Assembly: GCA_031580945.1 (NCBI GenBank)
Contig: JAVLBT010000140.1
Span: 1 to 7,754 of the forward strand
DNA length: 7,754 bases
Source of the DNA: Gracilimonas sp031580945
GTDB taxonomy: Bacteria > Bacteroidota > Rhodothermia > Balneolales > Balneolaceae
Reading direction: 5' to 3'
A model generated the notes under the pieces. The model saw nothing but the letters and a program-made list of their open reading frames with translations. It was not told where the DNA came from and made no database searches. The translations under genes and the position numbers were made by a program. Positions 1-7,590 of this stretch are shown here, piece after piece; position 1 is the first letter of the stretch, and each line of letters begins with the position of its first letter.

Positions 1-420
1 CGAAAGTTCATACTGACCCACGTTTGAATATCCCATGGTCATATAGATGGGTTCGATCAACTTAACGGTTGCATCAAAACCTACACCTGTTCCAGCTGAA
101 AATGAGACGGCAGCAAAGTGATTGTTCGCACTTTTTAAATATAGTGTGTTGAAGTAGCTTAATTCATTTGGAATCGTTAATACAGAATAATCACCACTTC
201 GTTCAGGATAGAGCGTATTGGTGTCCAAAATATCAGAGCTGAAAGCAAACCCCATTTGGTGCGTTGATTCCACTCTTTCACCGGCAATTTTTTTGGGAGC
301 AAATAGTACTGTTTCACTCATAGGGGAATGTGCAGCACAGGAAGTAAAAAGAAACAATGTGCACATAAAAAGTATAATTCTATGAAAGGGCAGAAACCAT
401 CCATAGACATCAGAATACAT
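1..420 (-). CDS. Putative lipoprotein, 5' part only (runs off the left edge)
   Basis: An open frame of 140 codons starts at ATG 420-418 and continues uninterrupted to base 1, so the 3' end lies outside the window. The N-terminus has the layout of a lipoprotein signal: a short segment with H13 and R14, a hydrophobic stretch IILFMCTLFLF, then FTSC with Cys28 as the probable lipidated residue (FTSC is close to the lipobox consensus, not perfect). The rest alternates polar and hydrophobic residues and is rich in Ser, Gly, Thr and aromatics (for example HFAAVSFSAGTGVGFDATVK), which suggests beta-strands, perhaps an outer-membrane or surface beta-rich protein. I do not recognise a family. A later in-frame ATG (codon 19) would leave a signal of only ten residues, so the upstream start is preferred. 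No Shine-Dalgarno is visible. The gene lies downstream of, and in the same direction as, the sensor/regulator gene, 172 bp away. Confidence 0.7.
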   Translation of the reverse strand, partial: MYSDVYGWFLPFHRIILFMCTLFLFTSCAAHSPMSETVLFAPKKIAGERVESTHQMGFAFSSDILDTNTLYPERSGDYSVLTIPNELSYFNTLYLKSANNHFAAVSFSAGTGVGFDATVKLIEPIYMTMGYSNVGQYELS

Positions 421-498
421 TTTTATTCTGTAAAAATTAAAGACCAATTCAACGAATACATTTGGATTTAATGTGAAATAATAATGAATATTCTATAG

Positions 499-576
499 AC
501 CTGAGTTCGATTTTATGCTTTAAGAGGTTTTCATCTTTGTTGATGTTATGTAATTTATTGTCAATCGAACTCAGGT
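499..576. repeat. Perfect 14-bp inverted repeat with 50-nt spacer
   Basis: Positions 499-512 (ACCTGAGTTCGATT) are the exact reverse complement of 563-576 (AATCGAACTCAGGT). The 50-nt spacer is AT-rich and has no strong internal hairpin. The element lies between the end of the sensor/regulator gene (593) and the start of the lipoprotein gene (420). Neither outer flank has a T-run, and the loop is long, so it does not look like an ordinary intrinsic terminator. It could be a long-range RNA stem in the downstream leader, a paired protein-binding site, or the ends of a tiny mobile-element remnant. No flanking target duplication is obvious. Confidence 0.7.
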
Positions 577-592
577 TGTAAGTAAATGAGTA

Positions 593-3500
593 TTAATTAT
601 TTGACACGATAAACTCCGAAGGGCTCATTTCAAAATATTCCTTAAAGCAAAAGCTGAAATAAGAGAGGCTCTTAAAACCCACGGCATAAGCTACTTCTGA
701 AATACTGTCCGATTCGGTTTGCAACAATTCAGCCGCTTTTTCCATGCGGAATTTTTTGATTAATGCACTCGGGCTTAAATCAGCAGCTGCTTTTAATTTA
801 CGGAGCAACTGACTTCGATCCATATATAATTCTTTTGCAAGCTGATTAACGCTGAAATCTGGATCGGTAAAATGTTTTGCAATAACATGATTCACTTCTT
901 CAACAAAAGGGTCTTTATTCTTTGACTTCTCATTTGATAGAGCCGGGTCTTGATGGGACAGTACTTCCCGTAGTCGAAATCTTGAGGTAATGAGGTTTTT
1001 GATCCGGGCTTTTAATATCGCCGGATCGAATGGTTTGGTGAGATAGGCATCACCGCCCTCCGCCAATCCTTCGATTTGATCCTTTTTGGTGGATTTTGCT
1101 GTTAAAAATATCAGCGGAATTGAAGCGGTTGCAGGTTCTTCTTTTAACATCCTGTTGAAAGTGATACCATCTACTTTTGGCATCATGATATCTGCCACAA
1201 TTAGATCAGGCATATTCTGTTGTACCAGGTTAATACCTTCCTCCCCATTTGCAGCTGTGATAACACGATACTGATCAGCTAATATTTTTTCAATAAAATC
1301 GCGTAAGTCAGTGTTGTCTTCAACAATCAGCACTGTGGTTTGATCTTCCGTAAAAGAGGTATCTGTTGGTTGGTGATCAATCGACTGAAGGTCGTTTAGA
1401 ATTACTTTTTGGGATGATACCGCCTCATTTTCTGGTATGAGTTCTTCTTCTGAAAAGTGTTCTTTACCTTTTTTGAAGAAGAGGCTAAAAGTGGTGCCGG
1501 TGTTCAATGTTGAGTCAACCGAAATTTCTGCCGAATGGAGTTCAATGAATTCCTTAACCAGTGAAAGTCCGATCCCTGAACCTTCATGAAAACGGGTTTC
1601 CGAAGCATCAATTTGGTAAAAGCGTTCGAAGATCCTGTCTAAATATTTCTCAGCGATACCAATTCCTGTATCTGCGACTTTTACTACAAGGCTGTGGTCT
1701 TTTTCTGTTAATGAAACTTGTATACTTCCTCCCGAAGGAGTGAATTTTATGGCATTGGACATGAGATTAGCGATGATCTTATCGAGTTTGTCGGAATCTG
1801 CAAAAAACTCAAAGTCAGAACCATCGGTGTTAAAATGAAGTTCAATATCTTTTTCAGAAGCGATATAGGTGAACATTTCCACCAATTCTTCTAAAAAATC
1901 AAGAAGGGATATTTTTTGAACCTGCATAGTGACTTTGCCCTTCTCCAGCCGGGTCAGGTCCAGAGTTTGATCGATCAGTCGCAACAAACGATCACTATTG
2001 CGCAGCATCCGCCTAAACTCATCTTTGGTTTGGGAATCAAAGGCATCTGCTTTCTCTGAAAGCATTTGCTGAAGCGGACTTACGATCAATGTCAGTGGTG
2101 TTCTTAATTCGTGGGAAATATTAGTGAAAAACCGGGTTTTAGCAATGTCCAATTCTCTAAGCCGTTCGGCCTGCTTTTCCGTCTTCTCTTTTTCTATTTC
2201 AAGCTCTTTCGTCCGCTCTTTTACCTGTTTCTTCAATAATTCCTCACTGTTTTTAAGTGAACGAATTCTCCATTGAATTCCCACGTATAACAGCATCCCA
2301 ATAAGAGCAAAGAGTCCAAAATTAAACCATGTTGTTTCGTAGAAATAGGGAGCAATGGTGAGAGTCATTTGTGCAGGCTCGGGATTCCATTTCCCGGTGT
2401 TATTGGATGCGGTTACTTCAAAAGTGTAGGTGCCATTGGGAATGTTGGTGTAAATGGCAGACCGCTGTTCATTGGTTTCTATCCACTCTTCATTATAACC
2501 AACCAGCCGGTATCTGAAATTATTTCTTTCGGGGGCAGCAAGGCTTAATGCGGTAAAATTAATTTCAAAATCCCGTTCATTTTTTTGCAATTCAATGTCT
2601 TTTGCAACAGAAGCGATGACGGTTTTATGAGTGGTTGCGATCTCTTCAATTACAACCGGCGGGATTTCAGTATCTAAAAAATCGGCGGGGTCAAAAACAA
2701 CGGCCCCAGCTTGATTGGCAAACCAAATGCGTCCATCGGAAGCGGTTATACCTGATGATTGATTTCCTCCATTCCCTTCCCGATTGAGTAAACCATCACT
2801 TTCTGTGAATGAAATTCCCTTGAGATTTTCAATTTCTCCCCGGTGATATTGTACCAACTGTTCTTTTTCGATCCTGTAAATTCCCCGGTTGGTATTTAGC
2901 CAGAAAAAGCCATACTCATCTTCCTGAATGCTGTGGATGGCATAATCGAGCAGGCCGGTTTGCGTTCCGAATCGGGTGAGTGTTTTTAGATTTGGTTCTC
3001 CATTTTCGACCTCAACCCGAACCAACCCCAGATCCTCCGTTCCAACCCATAGCGTGTATTCTTCGGGAGACTGTATATCAGAAAAATGAAAAGAACGAAA
3101 CAGATTACTGATAAAGCCTCGTTCAGTACCATAAAAAGTAAACTTCTCCATATGATAACGAACGATGCCAGCCCCGTTTGTGCCGATCCACAACGAGCTG
3201 TCGGGCGCTAATTTTATCATGCGAACCGGAAAATTAGTGAAGCGTTCGTCTTTCACCTTATTCCAGTTTCCCACTTCTCCTATAAATAAACCATTTGGGG
3301 TTCCAAGCCACAGATCTCCATTTCGGTCTTCATAAAACCCTTTGATCTGTATGGGATCATCTGATCCGAAATTTCGCTCTTTTCTGAATTCTGAATCGCC
3401 CGGTTCCAACCAGGCCACACCAGCGCCGATGGAACCGGTATAAATGGTGCTATCTTTTCCCATAAACAGGGAAGTTAAAAATCCACCATAGGCCGTATTT

Positions 3501-4750
3501 TCGATCTCAACAGAATCTATGGTTCCATTTTGATCAATAACACCGGCACCTTCCCGATAGGTAGCCACCCAAATGTCATTTTTATAATCTTCTATAATAG
3601 AATACACGTTGTCAAAAGGTAATCCATCTTTCTCCGTGTAGGTCTTGAATAGATTTTTTTTGAGACGTAAAAGCCCAAGTGTTTGGGTTCCGATCCATAA
3701 ACTGCCCTCTCTATCAATCAGGTAGCTGTAAATCTGGTCGGATGTTTCCAGGATCTTATTTTGATTCTCGTATACCATTTCACCGCTAATAAACCAGAGG
3801 CTATTCTCGGTCGAGATCAAGAAATTATAGTCTCTCGGGTTATACCTCCCCTCATACTCTAAGACCCAACGTTTTTCTTCTATACTCCAGGAATAAGCAT
3901 CATTATTCCGGTCAAACAGAAATATATTTCCGGACTTATTCGTATAAAAATTTACAATACCAGCATCGTTGTGGGAAAAGGTGCTATGAAATGTAAGTTC
4001 ACCATTAGTATAGTTATAAATGGTATTGCCTATCCCTACCCATACTCGCTTATTTTGCGGATCATCATATACAGGAAAGAAGTCATATGTAAAGATACTT
4101 CCGAATGGAAAGACTTTTGTGCCCAGGCTGTCCGTTCTGAACAATTGATCGTTATCTACTTTTTTATACCATGAAGCCCCATTAGAATCAACGTATAAGT
4201 TTTGAATATTACCAGAGATCTCATTAGGTAAGTGAGGTGTTAAGTTCACTCCATCGAAACTTGAAATTCCTTTTGTGGTAGCGATCCAAATTACTCCTTG
4301 ACGGTCTTTGTACAGGATATTTCCCAGCTCTCCGTTTAACCCGTCTCGTTCCCGAATATGTGTAAACTGCCCATCTTTAAATTTTACAATGAATCCCTGT
4401 TCAGTGGTCATCCAGATGGAGCCGTCCGAGGCTTCATCAACGGTAAGAATGCGATTGGTTGGTAATGTGGGATAACGTTCACTTTGATAGATCTTAAAAT
4501 CTACCCCATCAAAGCGAACGAGTCCGTCAAACGTAGCCAGCCATAAATAGCCGTTTTTAGCCTGAAGGATGTCAACTACATTATTAACTGGAAGGCCGTC
4601 CTCTACAGTCCACTGATCCAAGACATAATTTGGGTCAACCTCAAAATCTTGTGCTGAGGCAGCAATAGATAAGCACATCAAAATAGGCCAGCCAAATATT
4701 AGCAGCAGGTTGTGGATGATGGCACCCTTAAAAGACCCATTGTTCATCAT
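593..4750 (-). CDS. Hybrid two-component sensor kinase/response regulator (propeller-Y_Y_Y-HisKA-HATPase-REC-AraC)
   Basis: One 1385-residue protein holds a full phosphorelay for ligand-controlled transcription. A signal or anchor segment spans residues 11-33 (SIAASA then Q34). The periplasmic sensor (about 42-690) has some fifteen blade anchors of the LWxGT type, including W70, W113, W155, W237, W352, W394, W481, W521, W568, W617 and W676, consistent with two seven-bladed propellers. A Y_Y_Y beta-sandwich follows (about 697-800), then a membrane helix (808-827) and a charged coiled coil (828-868). The kinase has H880 in SHELRTP, N-box N995/N999, G1 box DTGIGI (1027-1032) and G2 box GSGIGLSL (1057-1064). 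The receiver has E1144/D1145, D1187, T1217 and K1239. An AraC-type double helix-turn-helix ends the protein (about 1284-1385). All catalytic residues are present, so it should be active. Targets are usually polysaccharide or nutrient genes, but none is visible here. ATG 4750 is chosen because it gives a complete signal segment. Confidence 0.97.
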   Translation of the reverse strand: MMNNGSFKGAIIHNLLLIFGWPILMCLSIAASAQDFEVDPNYVLDQWTVEDGLPVNNVVDILQAKNGYLWLATFDGLVRFDGVDFKIYQSERYPTLPTNRILTVDEASDGSIWMTTEQGFIVKFKDGQFTHIRERDGLNGELGNILYKDRQGVIWIATTKGISSFDGVNLTPHLPNEISGNIQNLYVDSNGASWYKKVDNDQLFRTDSLGTKVFPFGSIFTYDFFPVYDDPQNKRVWVGIGNTIYNYTNGELTFHSTFSHNDAGIVNFYTNKSGNIFLFDRNNDAYSWSIEEKRWVLEYEGRYNPRDYNFLISTENSLWFISGEMVYENQNKILETSDQIYSYLIDREGSLWIGTQTLGLLRLKKNLFKTYTEKDGLPFDNVYSIIEDYKNDIWVATYREGAGVIDQNGTIDSVEIENTAYGGFLTSLFMGKDSTIYTGSIGAGVAWLEPGDSEFRKERNFGSDDPIQIKGFYEDRNGDLWLGTPNGLFIGEVGNWNKVKDERFTNFPVRMIKLAPDSSLWIGTNGAGIVRYHMEKFTFYGTERGFISNLFRSFHFSDIQSPEEYTLWVGTEDLGLVRVEVENGEPNLKTLTRFGTQTGLLDYAIHSIQEDEYGFFWLNTNRGIYRIEKEQLVQYHRGEIENLKGISFTESDGLLNREGNGGNQSSGITASDGRIWFANQAGAVVFDPADFLDTEIPPVVIEEIATTHKTVIASVAKDIELQKNERDFEINFTALSLAAPERNNFRYRLVGYNEEWIETNEQRSAIYTNIPNGTYTFEVTASNNTGKWNPEPAQMTLTIAPYFYETTWFNFGLFALIGMLLYVGIQWRIRSLKNSEELLKKQVKERTKELEIEKEKTEKQAERLRELDIAKTRFFTNISHELRTPLTLIVSPLQQMLSEKADAFDSQTKDEFRRMLRNSDRLLRLIDQTLDLTRLEKGKVTMQVQKISLLDFLEELVEMFTYIASEKDIELHFNTDGSDFEFFADSDKLDKIIANLMSNAIKFTPSGGSIQVSLTEKDHSLVVKVADTGIGIAEKYLDRIFERFYQIDASETRFHEGSGIGLSLVKEFIELHSAEISVDSTLNTGTTFSLFFKKGKEHFSEEELIPENEAVSSQKVILNDLQSIDHQPTDTSFTEDQTTVLIVEDNTDLRDFIEKILADQYRVITAANGEEGINLVQQNMPDLIVADIMMPKVDGITFNRMLKEEPATASIPLIFLTAKSTKKDQIEGLAEGGDAYLTKPFDPAILKARIKNLITSRFRLREVLSHQDPALSNEKSKNKDPFVEEVNHVIAKHFTDPDFSVNQLAKELYMDRSQLLRKLKAAADLSPSALIKKFRMEKAAELLQTESDSISEVAYAVGFKSLSYFSFCFKEYFEMSPSEFIVSNN

Positions 4751-5198
4751 AACCCATTCAAGTAAAAAGCTATAAAAGCCGTTCCATAGCGATCATTATG
4801 GCAATAATACATCATGATCTAAAACTTTTGCATCATAATTGATACCACTTATCACCCATTTTTGAGTAGTGTACTATGAACAATCTAACGAAAACTGCAT
4901 AGTCTTCACATTCAAACTAATGTCGTTTGTTTAAGAAAAAAAAATTAAAAACAGAGTTAGGTGAAAAGACTCAAAAGAAATGGAAGCATACGGCCTCAAA
5001 AATAGAGGCAAATGCGTTAAGGGCCATGATGCAGAAAAATGCCAATTCTTTTAAAAAGAAAATAGATAACAAGGCAATGAATGAGGAAGAGGACTTGTAA
5101 AAGGGTTTTTTGGGGTACAATAATTATGGGATCGAGTAGGGGTGCTCAATTTCAGATATATCAATTACTATCATAAATAGTTAACGAACCATATCGAT
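4751..5198. other. Intergenic region between divergent genes
   Basis: This 448-bp stretch separates the minus-strand regulator from the plus-strand secreted-protein remnant, so it must contain promoters firing both ways. I find no convincing match to the TTG / TAnnTTTG promoter pattern of Bacteroidota. A weak TTGTAA (5095-5100) and TACAAT (5116-5121) pair has only 15 bp spacing. The first 170 bp are AT-rich, with stops in the frames I checked and only short palindromes such as ATCATGAT at 4811-4818. The middle part holds the candidate small ORF at 4927-5100. No hairpin terminator follows that ORF. Confidence 0.5.
4927..5100 (+). CDS. Candidate small basic protein (57 codons, TTG start)
   Basis: The frame opens after a TAA at 4918-4920 and runs to TAA at 5098-5100. 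The only early start codon is TTG at 4927; the first in-frame ATG (5026) would leave 24 residues. The product would be lysine-rich, beginning LFKKKKLKTELGEKTQKK, then an alanine-containing amphipathic-looking stretch (KIEANALRAMMQKNANSF), another basic patch (KKKIDNK) and an acidic end (EEEDL). The codon pattern looks protein-like and differs from the stop-rich AT sequence before it, which is why it is listed. No family is recognised, there is no signal peptide, and the ribosome-binding site is unclear because a run of nine A residues sits just inside the start. It may be a real small cytosolic or nucleic-acid-binding protein, the tail of a lost gene, or chance. Confidence 0.35.
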   Translation: MFKKKKLKTELGEKTQKKWKHTASKIEANALRAMMQKNANSFKKKIDNKAMNEEEDL

Positions 5199-5201
5199 AT
5201 G
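5190..5201. promoter_or_regulatory. 12-bp perfect palindrome over the start codon of the secreted-protein remnant
   Basis: CATATCGATATG is its own reverse complement and includes the ATG at 5199-5201. It could act as a small operator or as an RNA hairpin that hides the start, but it has no loop and does not extend outward, so chance is equally likely. Confidence 0.2.
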
Positions 5202-5708
5202 AAAATTTTTACAGCAGTATTACAATCTATAATCATTACCGCAGTTTTAATTTTTCCTGTTTCAGGTATCGCTCAAACGATCTTCAGTCAGGAAGGAGTT
5301 ATTACAACCACAAAAGCAGAGGCCGTCAATGACCTTCTATTACTAAATATGGATGGACAAAGGGAGCTTGACATTGTAACCTCAAATGCGGGTTCCAACA
5401 GCAATTTCTATTTCCAAAACCTTGGGAATATGGATTTTAATACCGGCTTGTCTGTTACAACTAATATTTCCGGCTTGACCAATATTACCGGAGGCAGAGT
5501 TGATGATAGTGGGATCGATATATATTCAGGTTCTGGAAATTTCAGTTTTTCAGTCATTCAAAAGTCGTTTAATAATGCCTATAACTTCCCGGAATCCTTA
5601 TCACTGACGGTTACTTTTGATGCCTCAAAATCTTCCTTCTGGAATATACTTGTATCGACTTGAAACCGGTGAGTTTTTGCAACCCGAAAAATGTCACTCA
5701 TTAAATAG
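5199..5708 (+). pseudogene. Degraded secreted FG-GAP/VCBS-like protein with frameshifted sorting-domain tail
   Basis: The surviving frame runs from ATG 5199 to TGA 5661-5663 (154 residues). It begins with a signal peptide (1-25, cleavage before Q26). A segment around 44-80 resembles an FG-GAP/VCBS calcium loop and blade (NMDGQRELDIV, then NFYFQNLGNMDF), and a weaker second one lies near 100-110 (VDDSGIDIYSG). Such proteins normally carry many blades, so most of the propeller is missing. From 5607 the DNA matches the last 33 codons of the downstream protease gene, about 86% by hand alignment. One extra base near 5626-5632 and one lost base near 5680-5683 put most of this tail out of frame. Read through, it would end QTRKMSLIK and stop at TAG 5706-5708. 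It is best explained as an internally deleted, decaying cargo gene. A stable short secreted protein from the 154-residue frame remains possible. Confidence 0.65.
5607..5708 (+). repeat. Direct repeat copy 1: sorting-domain tail (degenerate)
   Basis: This copy aligns over its whole length with 7315-7416 at the end of the protease gene: 12 substitutions and 2 single-base gaps in my hand alignment. Identity starts abruptly at ACGGTTA; the bases upstream are unrelated. The identical blocks include GGAATATACTTGTATC and CCCGAAAAATGTC. The copy ends ten bases before the protease start codon. Confidence 0.85.
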
Positions 5709-5718
5709 TTAGATCATC

Positions 5719-7416
5719 ATGAAAAAAATAGTCATCATACTACTATCCATATTTTGCATAAGTCATGGGCTAAAAGCACAGGAAGCCCCAGAGCATCATC
5801 CTACCAGAGTAATTATCAGCTTTGAAGCGGAGAGTGAGATATATAATTCATTTTGGGAGCGCTTAGGAGAAAAGGGAAAAATGATGGCCGGGGAAAATTT
5901 AGGAGTACCTGAAGTTTCAGAGTTTATGGAAAAGACGGGCTTGATGTCCCTTAATAAATTAGTAGAGGTGAAAGATTTCACCAGAAAAAAAGCAGCAACC
6001 CTTGATAGAAGTTCGAGCAAACATCAGGCATTTGTGGGTGAAGTGGCAAACCCCGATAACCTGATGGATATCATTCAGATATTAAATAATTCTGCGGGAA
6101 TAGAATTCGCCGAACCAGATTATGTGGCAAGAGGCGGTGGGCAGCTGGTGTCAGAATTTGAAATGATCTCTGAATCTATGCTGCTCAAACCCAATGATCC
6201 ATTTTATCAGTTTCAGTGGGGATTGGAAAATACCGGTCAAACTATTAATGGGTTTACTGGCACAGCAAATGAGGATATTAACCCGGACGGGGCCTGGGAT
6301 ATGACTCAGGGAAGTGCAGATATAACGGTTGCCGTTTTAGATACCGGTTTGCCTGATAATGTGCCCGATATGAATAGCAGAGTGGTGGAAGGGTTCAATT
6401 ATGTTAGTGGAAATGAAGCTACCGCTGATGATCACGGTCACGGAACAAGTGTAGCCAGTATTGCGCTGAGTACGGGTAATAATGGCGCAATGATATCAGG
6501 TGTTGACTGGGAGGCTCAAATTATGCCTATAAAAGTGCTGGATGAAAATAATTCGGGTCTTAACTCATATAGTGTAAATGGAATCTATTATGCGGTTGAT
6601 AACGGTGCTAAGGTTTTGAATATAAGCGTGGGTTCTACCGGTGACAATCAGATCTATCGTGATGCAGTTAAATATGCAGCCGATGCCGGAGTGATCATCG
6701 TAGCATGTATGATGAACGAAAACACCAATACCCCAAACTATCCTGCTGCTTATGAAAGTGTATTCGCTATTGGTGCAACCAACGAAAATGGAGAACGGGC
6801 GGTGCCATTTACAGGAGGTGGGGAAGGAAGTAATCATGGTGATCACATTGATCTCGTTGCTCCGGGAAACCTAATAGCGTCACTTAAGCACGATGATAAT
6901 TCAAGTGTTTCACTTTGGTCGGGCACTTCGCAGGCCACGCCGTTGGTAACCGGAACGGTATCATTAATGTTGTCGGTCAATCCGGACTTAACTGCTGAAC
7001 AAGTACGGCAAATTTTAATAGAAACAGCCAGAGGAGAGGGTGAATGGGACCAATTTTTAGGTTGGGGAAAATTGGATGCGACTGCCGCTGTTAAAAAAGC
7101 GGAAGAAACGCCCACTAACATCGAAGAGGAAAATAACACTGAAACGGTAACCACTTTTAAGCTCGGGCAAAACTATCCTAACCCCTTTAACCCAAGTACG
7201 AATATTGGATTTCAGTTGCCAGAAGCTTCGGAGGTAACGTTAAAAGTATATGATATGCTGGGACGAGAAGTGGCCGCTTTACTAACTAATACCCAAATGA
7301 GTAAGGGTGCGCATACGGTTATTTTTGATGCCTCTGAACTGCCTTCAGGAATATACTTGTATCAACTTGAAGCCGGTGAGCTTTCGCAAACCCGAAAAAT
7401 GTCGCTTATTAAATAA
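5719..7416 (+). CDS. Secreted S8-family (subtilisin-like) serine protease with C-terminal sorting domain
   Basis: A 565-residue exported endopeptidase. A signal peptide covers residues 1-20 (LKA then Q21). A propeptide of about 130 residues follows, ending in the IEFAEPDYVARG signature of subtilase prodomains. The catalytic domain starts near N159 (NDPFYQFQWGLENTGQ) and ends near GWGKLDATAAV (448-458). The triad is visible: D208 (VAVLDTGL), H241 (HGHGTSVAS) and S404 (SGTSQATP). N333 sits where the oxyanion-hole Asn should be, but it is preceded by CMM instead of the usual AAG. An acidic, Thr/Asn-rich linker (461-479) leads to a sorting domain (480-565) opening QNYPNPFNPST and ending RKMSLIK, the kind used by type IX secretion to export and anchor cargo. 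The start lies 10 bp after the remnant's tail, with no terminator between, so both may share a promoter. A terminator follows at 7445. Its substrate is unknown. Confidence 0.95.
   Translation: MKKIVIILLSIFCISHGLKAQEAPEHHPTRVIISFEAESEIYNSFWERLGEKGKMMAGENLGVPEVSEFMEKTGLMSLNKLVEVKDFTRKKAATLDRSSSKHQAFVGEVANPDNLMDIIQILNNSAGIEFAEPDYVARGGGQLVSEFEMISESMLLKPNDPFYQFQWGLENTGQTINGFTGTANEDINPDGAWDMTQGSADITVAVLDTGLPDNVPDMNSRVVEGFNYVSGNEATADDHGHGTSVASIALSTGNNGAMISGVDWEAQIMPIKVLDENNSGLNSYSVNGIYYAVDNGAKVLNISVGSTGDNQIYRDAVKYAADAGVIIVACMMNENTNTPNYPAAYESVFAIGATNENGERAVPFTGGGEGSNHGDHIDLVAPGNLIASLKHDDNSSVSLWSGTSQATPLVTGTVSLMLSVNPDLTAEQVRQILIETARGEGEWDQFLGWGKLDATAAVKKAEETPTNIEEENNTETVTTFKLGQNYPNPFNPSTNIGFQLPEASEVTLKVYDMLGREVAALLTNTQMSKGAHTVIFDASELPSGIYLYQLEAGELSQTRKMSLIK
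7315..7416 (+). repeat. Direct repeat copy 2: intact sorting-domain tail of the protease
   Basis: These are the last 33 codons and stop of the protease gene, the counterpart of 5607-5708. Here the frame is intact (TVIFDASELPSG through RKMSLIK). The two copies lie in the same orientation and bracket the protease coding sequence. Confidence 0.85.
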
Positions 7417-7444
7417 AAATACATAGTAACAAAGTATTAGCCTT

Positions 7445-7476
7445 AAAGCCCTGATCTGAACCGTCGGGGTTTTTTA
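7445..7476 (+). terminator. Intrinsic terminator of the protease gene
   Basis: CCCTGA (7449-7454) pairs with TCGGGG (7464-7469) through five Watson-Crick pairs and one G-U, around a nine-base loop. The stem is followed by six T residues (7470-7475). AAAG before the stem can extend the pairing into the T-run. It lies 28 bp past the protease stop codon, as expected for transcription ending there. Confidence 0.85.
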
Positions 7477-7515
7477 TGATTCATATTATTTGAACTACCT
7501 TTCCCAAAATAAATT

Positions 7516-7590
7516 CGGACTTTTGGCGTAATCCGTGCAATCCCAAAATCCGCCCAATCCGCGGTTCTACAATTTAGAATGTGAGAACCG
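7516..7590. repeat. 164-bp-offset intergenic repeat, copy 1
   Basis: This copy matches 7680-7754 with five mismatches in 75 bases; the core 7521-7579 differs at one position only. It contains AATCCG-type words at roughly 9-bp spacing (AATCCGTGC, AATCCCAA, AATCCGCCC, AATCCGCGG) followed by half of a hairpin. No reading frame is convincing. It looks like a dispersed or tandem intergenic repeat rather than a gene. Confidence 0.85.

Noticed and set aside
499..576. Intrinsic terminator for the regulator gene
   Set aside because: The 50-nt loop and the lack of a T-run after the second arm on the minus strand do not fit.
1086..1274. Plus-strand open frame of 62 codons inside the regulator gene
   Set aside because: It is antisense to the conserved receiver domain and has no recognisable features; the frame is a by-product of the real coding strand. 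The same applies to the plus-strand frames at 1561-1743 and 3971-4174.
5095..5121. Sigma-70-like promoter TTGTAA / TACAAT for the secreted genes
   Set aside because: The spacing is only 15 bp, and the pattern differs from the TAnnTTTG promoters expected in this group; too weak to list.
6565..7154. Minus-strand frames of about 93 and 103 codons
   Set aside because: They lie antisense to the protease catalytic domain, whose motifs prove the plus-strand frame. The minus-strand frame at 5796-6020 is rejected for the same reason.
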